In this document: positions 1 through 8,209 of the stretch, piece by piece
Numbering within the stretch: the first letter of the stretch is position 1
How the letters are laid out: the number at the start of each line of letters is the position of its first letter
Source: Methanobacteriota archaeon
GTDB lineage: Archaea > Thermoplasmatota > Poseidoniia > Poseidoniales > Poseidoniaceae
Direction of reading: 5' to 3'
NCBI GenBank assembly: GCA_009936765.1
Contig: JAACDL010000005.1
Coordinates: 1-9,537, forward strand
DNA: 9,537 bases
Made by a program: the position numbers and the translations under genes
Notes under the pieces: model-generated
Database searches by the model: none
Told to the model about the DNA's origin: nothing
The model's input: the letters and a program-made list of their open reading frames with translations, nothing else

Positions 1-2
1 CG

Positions 3-25
3 TGGGTCCACCCATGGTGGACCCA
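3..25. repeat. Perfect 10-bp inverted repeat over the start codon
   Basis: TGGGTCCACC (3-12) is separated by the three bases CAT from its exact reverse complement GGTGGACCCA (16-25). The ATG at 14-16 lies in the loop and first stem base. The flanking bases at 2 and 26 do not pair, so the stem is exactly 10 bp. As RNA it would form a GC-rich hairpin around the start codon. As DNA it could be a palindromic regulator site. If the transcript is leaderless and begins at 14, no RNA hairpin forms. Confidence 0.7.
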
Positions 26-3000
26 GTGAGACAGGCTTGCGTGATTGTTTTTCTAATGCTACTCACCCCGTGGGCAGCTGCAGATATTTCAACATGGCAA
101 GGGCCTTCATCCTCTCCAAATAATTCAGGCCCAGAGCCATCCAATTCAACCTATGAGGGGTTTGTTTTACCTGCAAACTCAACTATTACAGGTTCTAGTT
201 TTGAAGTGGCTCCAAATTGGATTAATGCTGAAGACAATGGGTCGATTTGGTCAAAAGATACTCCGAGTGGCTTCTCTATTGGAGAATCTAATCAAACCTC
301 ATACCTAACTTCTAACGGTGAATTAACTCTAGCCCCAATCTCTACTTATGGGGTAATGACTGATTTCGAAACTAGTATCCCACAATTTGGAACCTGGTCT
401 TCACATGGTGATGAATTCTGGATGCCTGTTAACCTCTCAACAGTCGCCTATGGTCCAGTAAATGCCACTAATGGATATGTTGTAGCAGGAACAAACGGTT
501 CAATACAACCAGGCAGTGAAGGGTTCATACGTTCTCAGTTTTGGCCAGTACCAGAAGTTGTAAGATATTTCAATCTGACATTCGACCGGTGGAATTCATT
601 TGATTTGGATGATATCGCAGAGATTCATTATTCAGTCGACAATGGAATTAATTGGGTAATAATGGATAATTGGACCGGACAGTCAACAAATTGGAATAAT
701 GAAAAATATTCTTTGGATTCACTAGTGGCAAATTCCAGTAGTATCGGATTTAGGTATTTTGTGAAAACTTCAGTTAATTCAACTACCGATGTAGGTCTAT
801 TCATTGATTCATTCAACCTTTCAAACCAAGGGGATCCTTACGGAACATGGTTCCATGGAAACTCCAGTGGAGGATATTCTGCGAATGCAGATGGGACTCT
901 GATAATCCCAGTAAACCTTTCAGGACTTTCTGTACCTCTGGAATTAACCTACTGGTCTAATTGGGATATTCAAGGTGGGAATTCAGACAATATGCTCGTC
1001 ATGATTTCTCAAGACAATGGCTCATCTTGGACGGCGATGAACCCAGTACCCGGAGTGCCAGGTCAAGGAATCGCATCAGGTGGTGCTTCATACACTCAGC
1101 AATCATACGGTTGGAGAGAGATTCAGCACCCCTTCCCATCATGGGCATCAACCAGTCAAAATGCAGATAACATGCTGATGCAATTCAGAGTAAGAACAGA
1201 TGCATCTACCAATTATGGAGGTAGTTCAATAGATGGTTGGGAAGGCATCATGATCGATGATCTACGTGCACTTTCAGGAGTTGGTACTGCTAATATGGAA
1301 GTTAGGGAACTGGGGAATTTCACGAACAATACCGGCCACTACCTAGAAACAGTGCAAGGCTATCCTAACGAGTGGAAGCATGTTGCCTGGGAAGGAAATA
1401 ATGGTCCATGGTTTTCTGCAGATTCGTTTGAATCTATCCAAGAGTTACCATCGGGTTGGAGAGTTGATCAGATAAGAGGCGTAGATACTTGGGAAAGAGG
1501 GCCTATCGACAACTCCAACGGATATGGCCCGAATTCAACCTCTTGGCCTAGCGGGAATAAAGGAATGGCGATTAATCTTGATGATGAATATTCTAACAAT
1601 ATGTACACACACTTAGTATCACCAAATTATTACATTCCAGAGGGTTCTACTGCTAGGCTAACTTTCAGTCATTGGATATGTACTGAAACATCATGGGATG
1701 GAGGCACGATATTCACATCAGTTGATGACGGCCTAACATGGCAGCATTTCGGCAATAATATAACTGGGTTTTATGAGAGAACATCCCAAGTTAATACAAA
1801 CTCTCCATTTTATGCCAAGGGCATTTTCGATGGTTCAACTGTGGCTAATGGGTGCGGAACAAACAATTCAAATCACACCTTTAGTCGTATAAGTGGAGAC
1901 ATCTCAGATTTAGCTGGTAATAATGTTAGAATCAGGTTTTCATTCTTCTCCGATGCTTACATCGAAGAAGATGGATGGTACATTGACGATGCTGGTATCG
2001 TAATCGACAGATTCCAGTCCAATGGGACTTGGACAAGTCCGTTAATTGATGTTGATGAATCGGGCTGGGCAAGGCTAACTGCATTATTTGAAGAGCCAGA
2101 AGGAACGAATTTGTCGGTAGACGTCCTCGACGTAAATGGAGATATAATTCCCGGTCATAGCAATCTCTCTCTTCCATTTAATTTAGACATTGGAGCATGG
2201 GAATATTCACAATTAAAATTCAAACTAAAGTTTTCTACAACCAATGAGTCTCTAACTCCTAGAGTTCATATTATACATCATGGCGCCACTGAATATTTCA
2301 CTCTTGAATCTCTCAAACGTATGGACTCAGGATTACCCATATGGGTCGGAGAACCATCACTCGCTCCGCCATCTGGTGAATATTCAATCAGTATTCAAAT
2401 GCCAAATTGGCGACCTTTCTCAAGTATAATTGTTGAATGTGATGGGAATATTTCAGCATCGATAACCGAAATAGCCAATCGCGTTCCAATACTGGGGCAT
2501 AGTAATCAAACTCCTTCTTCGAGTAACCAAGTTAGTTTGATTGACGAGAAAGAATGCGGAGAGACTCTAATCAATCCATTCGGGCCAGCTCAACAGATTA
2601 CTTTGAGCCTAGTAATTCAAGCAGGTGAAGAATTTACTTGGATCAAGTTAGAACCAGTTACTCTCCGTGCTCCAGTTAGCCCTTCAATCGACATGGGGGA
2701 TAATGGCGATGTTGACTGGGCATGGGATGGAAGGTTCCACCATGTGACTGAATTACATTCGTTATCGGTTGATGGAGTCCAAATCACACTAAATGATTCC
2801 AGAGGCTTCAGTAGTATTTACTCCAATGATTTAGAATTCTCAATTTTGTTACCTGCAAAAAACATCTCATCGCTATCATGGAATTGCAGTGATCATCTCT
2901 ACTGTTACAAAGGAGATATTAATTTCATCACAAATGGTTCGCAATCTCCAGTTGTGGAAGAAAATCAAATCTGGATAAACAACTCTGGATTTATGCATTA

Positions 3001-5968
3001 CATGACAGAATACAAATTTTCGTTCTCAGCCTCTGATTCGACAGCATTCAAGTTAATCTCGTTGAATTACATTTCAGGATTTAATCATACGATTCAAATC
3101 GATACGCCATCCAACGATTTACTAACTGAAAGTCAATTAGAAAAATCAATATTGTCAGTTAGTATTTCTGCTCAAAGAGGTGGCATAAATTTCGATGGAG
3201 ATATCATCCACCAACGTTCTATTATTGACGAATGGGTATCAATTCCTAGTGACACATTCAGGCCTGGTTTTAGCCAATCTGCAGTTTCAAGTCACTCTGC
3301 CATTCTCAACACCTCTGCGCTAGAAACAATTAATCTCAAGATCTCCACCAGTGCTAGTGCTATCGATACCATTGCTGAGATAACAATTGACAATCTGGCA
3401 AATGGAGGCCGATTCATTCAGAATTCAGGAGTAGGTATAATCGCTTTAGACACTGGAAACAGTAGTTGGGACGGTGAATTGGCAACATGGACATTAGAAT
3501 CTAAATGGCTTCTAGATGATAATTCTAGATTATACTGGTTCGCATCCTCATCTAACTTTGAAGGTCAAGAGTTAGGCCCTGTAATGGACACCTCAGGTTC
3601 CGGCCAACACGCTGCATCGACGAATGATTTAGAAGTAATATCATTCAATGCGTGGGCCAATAATCGTTCACTTCACGATTTAGGAAATCCATTATGGCCA
3701 CTAAACGTCAAAGGCGGTGAAGAGATTATTGTTGAAGGAGAGGTTAGGTACTCTGGATTGTATGGGGTCCATCCATCAGGTGCTGATGTAGATGTAGTGG
3801 TTTCTCTCTATGAAGGAGAGCAAGCAATTTCGAATATTTCTGTAAATATTAGTGCTGAAGGGTTATTCAATGCCACATTAGTAACTCCTGACCAGGGGTT
3901 AATGAGTGGCAATGAGTTGAAAATAATACCTCACTTAACACGAATTGGCCCTATACAAGACAACACTGCTAGTGATGCAACCTCACTATCGCAGCATGTA
4001 TTATTCGTTCTAGACGAGTTCAATGCAGAGGTTGTGTCGCTGGAGGTAAATGCACCTGGAGGCAATCAACCAGCAGATGGTCATGTTTGGCACCCAGGGC
4101 AAGATATACCTTTGCAGGTTCACATTGTGGATGATAACGGCTTGCCTTCTACAATGGAATTATACTACAATCGAAGCGGAAGAGGCTGGGAATCGATTGA
4201 CTTCCTAACCCCGATTGGTTCTACTTCGGCAATAATCGATTTACCTTTAATCGATGAAATGTCAGTACCTCTGCCCGACCAGGAAGTAGGATGGATCGAT
4301 GTCTTCTTTGAAGGTAGAGATTTGTCTGGTAATGACCTTCAAGGGGGCGGCAATCAATCAAACCCATATGCTAGAGTTCATGTTCAGCCAAGATATTCAA
4401 CATGGATAAGTGGTGATTCATTAGGACTTGATAAAATAGATAATTATCTATTACCGGGTAATACGCATAGCTTTAATTTCACTATTTCCGATGAAAACGG
4501 AATTGAATCTATCGACACCATACTGCTCGATTTATCGAAAGATCAGAACATGTGTGACATCCAATGGACCCCATGGAACAATCAAATCGTTCACGATGTA
4601 GGATGTTTCATCAAACCTCCAACCATAAATGCGCAGCAGAGGTGGCAAACTAACACTTGGGATGTCAGTATTGATTTCGAGTTACGTTGGGACCTGAAAG
4701 AAGATCTAGGTTCCGAAGTGAACATACCTTCGCTGAAATTGTGGGATGAAAATGCACCACTAGGGGCTGGCTTTACATCGATAAATTTGTTTTCATGGGA
4801 AACTCACACAGGTATCGATTTGCGTATAATTAACGCTGAGGACAAGGTTGCTCCACTGGGAGATTTCTACAACCGGGTCTTGTACATTCACGCACAAGAC
4901 ATCATTGACATTGATGTCGTTGTCTTTCACATGGGCTACGATGTCCCTGCTCACAATCTTCCATTCAGTTCATATTATTCGCTGGAATTAATCGGTAATA
5001 ATGGGACTACAAACTTGGTAGAATCCTTCAACAGCGATGGAACATCGTCTAGTAGAATTGTGTTAGACTCTGCCTATTATGGGGAACAAATCAAGATAAT
5101 TATCGAACTTGGTTCTATTGACGGACATGATGATTCAGGAGATAGTATAGACATTGTAATTGACAACTCAACACCAGTTCTTGCAGTTTCGGATGGATAT
5201 CTAGTCAGTATCGATTCCGATTCCTTGAATGCAGTACAGGTTGAAGCTACAATACAGGACGGCCATGGATTGAACAACCAATCAATAACTATGCATTGGA
5301 CATATGAGAGGAAAGGTAGGTTGATTCAATCATCGATAGGTAGTGCTACTATACCTCTGCAATTCCAAAATCTACGTACTAATCTATACTCTGCAATAAT
5401 AGATTTAAACACATCAAATGATTTGCAAAAGGGAGATGGGATCATAATTTGGTTTGATGGATACGATGCATCTGGTAGAGAGTTATCGGGGCTTGGTTCA
5501 AGTGATGTAGAGCCTATTCAATCAATCATCAGATGGATCGCATATGAGCCAGAGTTAGGAAACATCATAGCGACTCCATATCGACCAATGGTAGGAGATA
5601 TTGTTTCCATTGATTGTACTGTTTCCAATATCGGTTTGCTTGATGGTGAATCTAGCATGACACTATTTGATGGCGATGGCAAGGTAATTGAAAGGCTGAA
5701 TTTCACATTACTTGTCGATATGCAATTTACTCACACATTCGAAGTTGAAGCTTGGACAGATGGTGATTTAGGCCTTCAAATTCAAATCGACGGCCAAGAG
5801 AAGGTGCCCGTTCCAATTTCTAATGTTCTAACTCGAACCGACGACTCATCGAACTCACAAGCAACATTGCTTGGTCTATCGGTTTTGTCAGTTTTCATTG
5901 CTGGTTTGTTGTTAATCGTGGCCAATTCTCGACGCCATAATTTGGCTTCTTTTGATGAGGAAGAATGA
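14..5968 (+). CDS. Giant modular surface protein, C-terminal membrane anchor
   Basis: About 1984 residues from the ATG at 14. This start gives a compact signal peptide: R6, a hydrophobic stretch at about 8-20, and an AAA|D cleavage site near 23. A GTG at 2 is also in frame, and the frame is open to the window edge. Residues about 165-272, 275-425 and 465-665 are three jelly-roll/MAM-like modules of the kind attached to M6 (immune inhibitor A) peptidases. Each carries an Asp-box (S-x-D-x-G-x-x-W at 207, 332 and 569) and closes on an I-D-[DS] strand. The rest reads as Ig-like beta-sandwiches, with two related copies near 1350-1455 and 1735-1835. A CARDB-like domain (about 1846-1935), a membrane helix (1950-1970), a basic SRRH stop-transfer segment and a tail ending FDEEE follow. 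I counted about 48 N-glycosylation sequons. No HExxH or other catalytic motif is visible, so an adhesive or structural role is inferred. Substrate or partner is unknown. Confidence 0.85.
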   Translation: MVDPVRQACVIVFLMLLTPWAAADISTWQGPSSSPNNSGPEPSNSTYEGFVLPANSTITGSSFEVAPNWINAEDNGSIWSKDTPSGFSIGESNQTSYLTSNGELTLAPISTYGVMTDFETSIPQFGTWSSHGDEFWMPVNLSTVAYGPVNATNGYVVAGTNGSIQPGSEGFIRSQFWPVPEVVRYFNLTFDRWNSFDLDDIAEIHYSVDNGINWVIMDNWTGQSTNWNNEKYSLDSLVANSSSIGFRYFVKTSVNSTTDVGLFIDSFNLSNQGDPYGTWFHGNSSGGYSANADGTLIIPVNLSGLSVPLELTYWSNWDIQGGNSDNMLVMISQDNGSSWTAMNPVPGVPGQGIASGGASYTQQSYGWREIQHPFPSWASTSQNADNMLMQFRVRTDASTNYGGSSIDGWEGIMIDDLRALSGVGTANMEVRELGNFTNNTGHYLETVQGYPNEWKHVAWEGNNGPWFSADSFESIQELPSGWRVDQIRGVDTWERGPIDNSNGYGPNSTSWPSGNKGMAINLDDEYSNNMYTHLVSPNYYIPEGSTARLTFSHWICTETSWDGGTIFTSVDDGLTWQHFGNNITGFYERTSQVNTNSPFYAKGIFDGSTVANGCGTNNSNHTFSRISGDISDLAGNNVRIRFSFFSDAYIEEDGWYIDDAGIVIDRFQSNGTWTSPLIDVDESGWARLTALFEEPEGTNLSVDVLDVNGDIIPGHSNLSLPFNLDIGAWEYSQLKFKLKFSTTNESLTPRVHIIHHGATEYFTLESLKRMDSGLPIWVGEPSLAPPSGEYSISIQMPNWRPFSSIIVECDGNISASITEIANRVPILGHSNQTPSSSNQVSLIDEKECGETLINPFGPAQQITLSLVIQAGEEFTWIKLEPVTLRAPVSPSIDMGDNGDVDWAWDGRFHHVTELHSLSVDGVQITLNDSRGFSSIYSNDLEFSILLPAKNISSLSWNCSDHLYCYKGDINFITNGSQSPVVEENQIWINNSGFMHYMTEYKFSFSASDSTAFKLISLNYISGFNHTIQIDTPSNDLLTESQLEKSILSVSISAQRGGINFDGDIIHQRSIIDEWVSIPSDTFRPGFSQSAVSSHSAILNTSALETINLKISTSASAIDTIAEITIDNLANGGRFIQNSGVGIIALDTGNSSWDGELATWTLESKWLLDDNSRLYWFASSSNFEGQELGPVMDTSGSGQHAASTNDLEVISFNAWANNRSLHDLGNPLWPLNVKGGEEIIVEGEVRYSGLYGVHPSGADVDVVVSLYEGEQAISNISVNISAEGLFNATLVTPDQGLMSGNELKIIPHLTRIGPIQDNTASDATSLSQHVLFVLDEFNAEVVSLEVNAPGGNQPADGHVWHPGQDIPLQVHIVDDNGLPSTMELYYNRSGRGWESIDFLTPIGSTSAIIDLPLIDEMSVPLPDQEVGWIDVFFEGRDLSGNDLQGGGNQSNPYARVHVQPRYSTWISGDSLGLDKIDNYLLPGNTHSFNFTISDENGIESIDTILLDLSKDQNMCDIQWTPWNNQIVHDVGCFIKPPTINAQQRWQTNTWDVSIDFELRWDLKEDLGSEVNIPSLKLWDENAPLGAGFTSINLFSWETHTGIDLRIINAEDKVAPLGDFYNRVLYIHAQDIIDIDVVVFHMGYDVPAHNLPFSSYYSLELIGNNGTTNLVESFNSDGTSSSRIVLDSAYYGEQIKIIIELGSIDGHDDSGDSIDIVIDNSTPVLAVSDGYLVSIDSDSLNAVQVEATIQDGHGLNNQSITMHWTYERKGRLIQSSIGSATIPLQFQNLRTNLYSAIIDLNTSNDLQKGDGIIIWFDGYDASGRELSGLGSSDVEPIQSIIRWIAYEPELGNIIATPYRPMVGDIVSIDCTVSNIGLLDGESSMTLFDGDGKVIERLNFTLLVDMQFTHTFEVEAWTDGDLGLQIQIDGQEKVPVPISNVLTRTDDSSNSQATLLGLSVLSVFIAGLLLIVANSRRHNLASFDEEE
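497..2010 (+). repeat. Three divergent jelly-roll/Asp-box modules within the giant gene
   Basis: The protein segment encoded here holds three copies of one pattern. Each begins with beta-rich sequence, has an S-x-D-x-G-x-x-W turn in the middle, and ends with a strand containing I-D-S or I-D-D. The copies span roughly 497-835, 836-1285 and 1400-2010. The third is the longest and closest to the M6-peptidase-associated form, with a W-E-R-G opening, an SPNYYIP strand and a GWYIDD end. The copies are too divergent to show as DNA repeats, so this is old duplication or independent domain accretion. Confidence 0.6.
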
Positions 5969-5997
5969 TGTTTGATGAACTCGGCGGGGGGTCTGTA

Positions 5998-6079
5998 GCC
6001 GGAGTACCCGAGTGGTCAAAGGGGGCGCACTCAAGATGCGCTGCGAAATGCTTCGTAGGTTCAAATCCTACCTCCGGCA
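5998..6079 (+). tRNA. tRNA-Leu (anticodon CAA)
   Basis: A complete class II cloverleaf can be folded by eye. The acceptor stem GCCGGAG (5998-6004) pairs fully with CTCCGGC (6072-6078), with discriminator A at 6079. The D-stem is CCC (6007-6009) with GGG. The anticodon stem GCGCA (6025-6029) pairs with TGCGC (6037-6041) and encloses the loop CTCAAGA, giving anticodon CAA at 6032-6034 for UUG codons. The variable arm is long (6042-6054, about 13 nt), as expected for leucine. The T-stem GTAGG/CCTAC encloses TTCAAAT. CCA is not encoded and no intron is present. The gene starts 29 bp after the stop of the giant protein gene, on the same strand. Confidence 0.96.
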
Positions 6080-6207
6080 TCTAATCAAAATATGATGAAA
6101 ATGTTCATTCAACAATCAATGTTGATATTGAGTACATTGATTTCATAAATCCCAAAGGTAATTACAAAACCAGTAATTTATATTAGTGCGTCCATAGACC
6201 GACGCTC
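6080..6207. other. AT-rich spacer between tRNA-Leu and the 51-codon gene
   Basis: I see no gene in these 128 bases. They hold a short inverted repeat (CAACA 6110-6114 with TGTTG 6120-6124), an 8-bp palindrome GTAATTAC (6158-6165), and a TATA element near the right end. There is no copy of the tRNA 3' end and therefore no sign of an attachment site. Confidence 0.5.
6174..6185 (+). promoter_or_regulatory. TATA box for the 51-codon gene
   Basis: The element TAATTTATATTA matches the archaeal TATA-box type. Its centre near 6180 is about 28 bp before the ATG at 6208, so transcription should begin at or within a few bases of the start codon. This predicts a leaderless mRNA. No Shine-Dalgarno-like sequence lies between the element and the ATG, which fits. 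The 9-mer TAATTTATA recurs at 9528-9536. Confidence 0.65.
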
Positions 6208-6363
6208 ATGAATCACCGTACTGCAAGCAACCAACGTAAGGTCCGAGTTAGTAATACAAACCGTCCTAAGAAAGTTAAGCCTAAATCACCTGTTCAAATA
6301 AAAGCAGTCCAGGTTGAAGAAGACGAATCATGCCAGATTCGTGGCTGTGGCTGTGGAAATTAA
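6208..6363 (+). CDS. 51-aa basic protein with C-terminal cysteine cluster
   Basis: The frame runs from ATG 6208 to TAA 6361-6363 and encodes 51 residues. I do not recognise a family. The first 33 residues are strongly basic and polar, with K/R at 4, 10, 11, 13, 19, 21, 22, 24, 26 and 32 and no membrane segment. A short acidic stretch (EEDE, 37-40) follows. The C-terminus holds three cysteines as C42-x4-C47-x-C49, ending GCGCGN. The protein is probably cytoplasmic. The basic part suggests nucleic-acid or ribosome contact and the cysteines suggest metal or Fe-S binding; both are inference. A modified-peptide precursor (leader plus Cys core) is an alternative, but no maturation enzyme is nearby. 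Support for a real gene is the well-placed TATA box, the biased composition and the clean gap to the next gene. It is convergent with the propeller gene, 52 bp away. Confidence 0.68.
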   Translation: MNHRTASNQRKVRVSNTNRPKKVKPKSPVQIKAVQVEEDESCQIRGCGCGN

Positions 6364-6415
6364 TTACCACACTAAATTTTGCAATAGTTACAACTGAACT
6401 CTAATCAGTAGTATT

Positions 6416-8209
6416 CTAGACTGGAGTTCCAATGAACGGCTCGTCTATGTCTAATTGAAGAATATACAAACCTGTGGATATACAAGATGCGTATATTCTT
6501 CCCTCGTGGAATTCAACAGCCCACAGGAATGGAACCCATCCGAAATCGTAGTATTGGCTACCCAGTGGAGTTCCATCCGCATCACCAGATGGTAGGTAGT
6601 AGCCAACGGTTGCTTCTAAATGGATATCGATTCTGTCTGTTGATTCCGGAGCAATCAATGTCTCTACGTCTACAATCCATAACCCTGCATGGTAATGTGA
6701 GATGTACAGTCTTCCATCCCAACTTCCACCGTGTGATTGATCTGTCTCTTCTGTAGTCTCAAAATAACCGCTATCGAGGTTGTGTGGGCTGAATAAAAGC
6801 CATTCATCTTCATTTGGGTCTAACTCACAACTAGCACCGAAGCAATGGTCTTCAGCGTAAGGAATTTCCCAGTCTCTAGTCATTGTAATTTCAAACTTGA
6901 AGTTACCATTTTCCATCGAATATTCGGTCGTGTCTAAGAAGTATACAATTCCAGTACCTTCATACAAATCTAGACATTCAACTGCTGCTGTGACGTAATG
7001 TCGTGGCTCGTCTCCCAATCCAAGATGGGATACATCAAGCATAGTAGGGAATGGTTCTGCATAGTGAATGTAAGACACACGTCCACCATTTTCATTACCT
7101 GTTGTACCACTATCAGGTTGCCCATCTTCATCCAAATCTAGGAAATCCATCCATGATCCTACTTCTGGTGCTCGCCAGCGGCACATGATTGGATTACCTT
7201 GGCCTGCCTTGCAAGTAGTTGCCATTGGAAGATACAACTCAGGAGAGTTTGTTGGATGTGGTACGTTGGTAACATCTCCAATTCTCAGGCCTGCTTCCCA
7301 GTATGAGCCATAAACGAAAGTTCTGCCATAACGAGGATCGTTTTGGTCTTCCCCTGGCCATGTTTGAACAGTCATGTCGTGTATGTATATCCATCCGCCA
7401 CGAGTTGTTTCCCAAGCAACTTCATATTCTCCGACTTTGATAATTGTATGACCTTGGCCGCTAGCTGGGACTCCCTGCAATGTTCGAGAAGCACTGCCTT
7501 GCAGATTTAGATGAGCGATGGTTACTCCTCCACATGCTTCTCCAATAGCAGAATTACACTGCTCATAATCGGGGTTTGCCACGAAAATGTACCACTCGTC
7601 ATCAATCATGTGAGGATAGAGGTTGTGTGGTCCACTAGGGTGATCTGCATCATACCAAGAATCAACGTAGACTGGGTTCGTCTTATCTGTGACATCAATC
7701 AATACAACAGACACTTGAATTGGGTCACTCCAGTCTCCAACATTCGGGTCAGCATATCCTGAATCCACCAACTGGTTTTGTAGGATAACATACTCATTCC
7801 CGTTATATTCTAGGTATTTTACATCGAGAACTTGAGTGTTAGGATCATTATAGACACCCATTACTTGGGGGTCAGATGCATTGGTGACATCGACTATGTG
7901 CATATCGTTCCAACCCGCTTGATAGGAGTATACTCGGCCGTCAGGTGAACGCGCAACTGAAATCTCTGCATTGCCTGGAGTTGTTAGAGGATTGAAGGCC
8001 AACTGCTCAATATTGTCAGTCCCAGCAACGTGTTGGCTTGCGTTCATGTGGTCGTGACCTTCACCTTGGAACAGAGGGTCTCCTGCATGGAAATGCGGCG
8101 CCTGTTCAGGTGAATCTGATACAGACTCATCTCCTGAAAGTACCAGTACGGTTAGCGAGGACAAAAAAAGTGTCGCAAATAATGCCAACGCAGGAAGTTT
8201 GCCGTCCAT
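6416..8209 (-). CDS. Exported LVIVD-type beta-propeller protein
   Basis: This is a 597-aa protein. Its N-terminus (MDGK, then a hydrophobic stretch at about 5-24, then SGDES) is a signal peptide or an uncleaved anchor. There is no C-terminal helix. Residues about 85-590 carry recurring propeller strands of the LVIVD type: MHIVDVTNASDP (103-114), VVLIDVTDKTNP (168-179), GLRIGDVTN (307-315), GLWIVDVETL (509-518) and GLYILQLD (580-587). These are often preceded by a His-containing strand (GHTIIKVG, SPHNLDSG, WAVEFHEGR). Blade number cannot be fixed by eye. A D-x-D-x-D-G-x-x-D loop at 358-366 resembles a calcium-binding loop. Cysteines pair closely at 218/226, 333/343 and 456/461. A His-rich stretch (H39, H41, H52, H54, H60) precedes the propeller. 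Only two N-glycosylation sequons are seen. Substrate is unknown. The start is supported by the divergent promoter. Confidence 0.85.
   Translation of the reverse strand: MDGKLPALALFATLFLSSLTVLVLSGDESVSDSPEQAPHFHAGDPLFQGEGHDHMNASQHVAGTDNIEQLAFNPLTTPGNAEISVARSPDGRVYSYQAGWNDMHIVDVTNASDPQVMGVYNDPNTQVLDVKYLEYNGNEYVILQNQLVDSGYADPNVGDWSDPIQVSVVLIDVTDKTNPVYVDSWYDADHPSGPHNLYPHMIDDEWYIFVANPDYEQCNSAIGEACGGVTIAHLNLQGSASRTLQGVPASGQGHTIIKVGEYEVAWETTRGGWIYIHDMTVQTWPGEDQNDPRYGRTFVYGSYWEAGLRIGDVTNVPHPTNSPELYLPMATTCKAGQGNPIMCRWRAPEVGSWMDFLDLDEDGQPDSGTTGNENGGRVSYIHYAEPFPTMLDVSHLGLGDEPRHYVTAAVECLDLYEGTGIVYFLDTTEYSMENGNFKFEITMTRDWEIPYAEDHCFGASCELDPNEDEWLLFSPHNLDSGYFETTEETDQSHGGSWDGRLYISHYHAGLWIVDVETLIAPESTDRIDIHLEATVGYYLPSGDADGTPLGSQYYDFGWVPFLWAVEFHEGRIYASCISTGLYILQLDIDEPFIGTPV

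Noticed and set aside
632..1741. Asp-box motifs as evidence for a sialidase
   Set aside because: Asp-boxes are structural turns found in many beta-rich domains. There is no propeller repeat or sialidase catalytic residue set around them, and the modules look like jelly-rolls.
628..2177. Open frames of 60-80 codons on either strand inside the giant gene (628-816, 961-1170, 1932-2177)
   Set aside because: They overlap strongly supported coding sequence with clear domain content, and their products show no family signature.
6487..7762. Plus-strand open frames at 6487-6756 and 7511-7762
   Set aside because: They lie opposite the well-supported propeller gene, have no promoter, and give low-complexity products with no recognisable domain.
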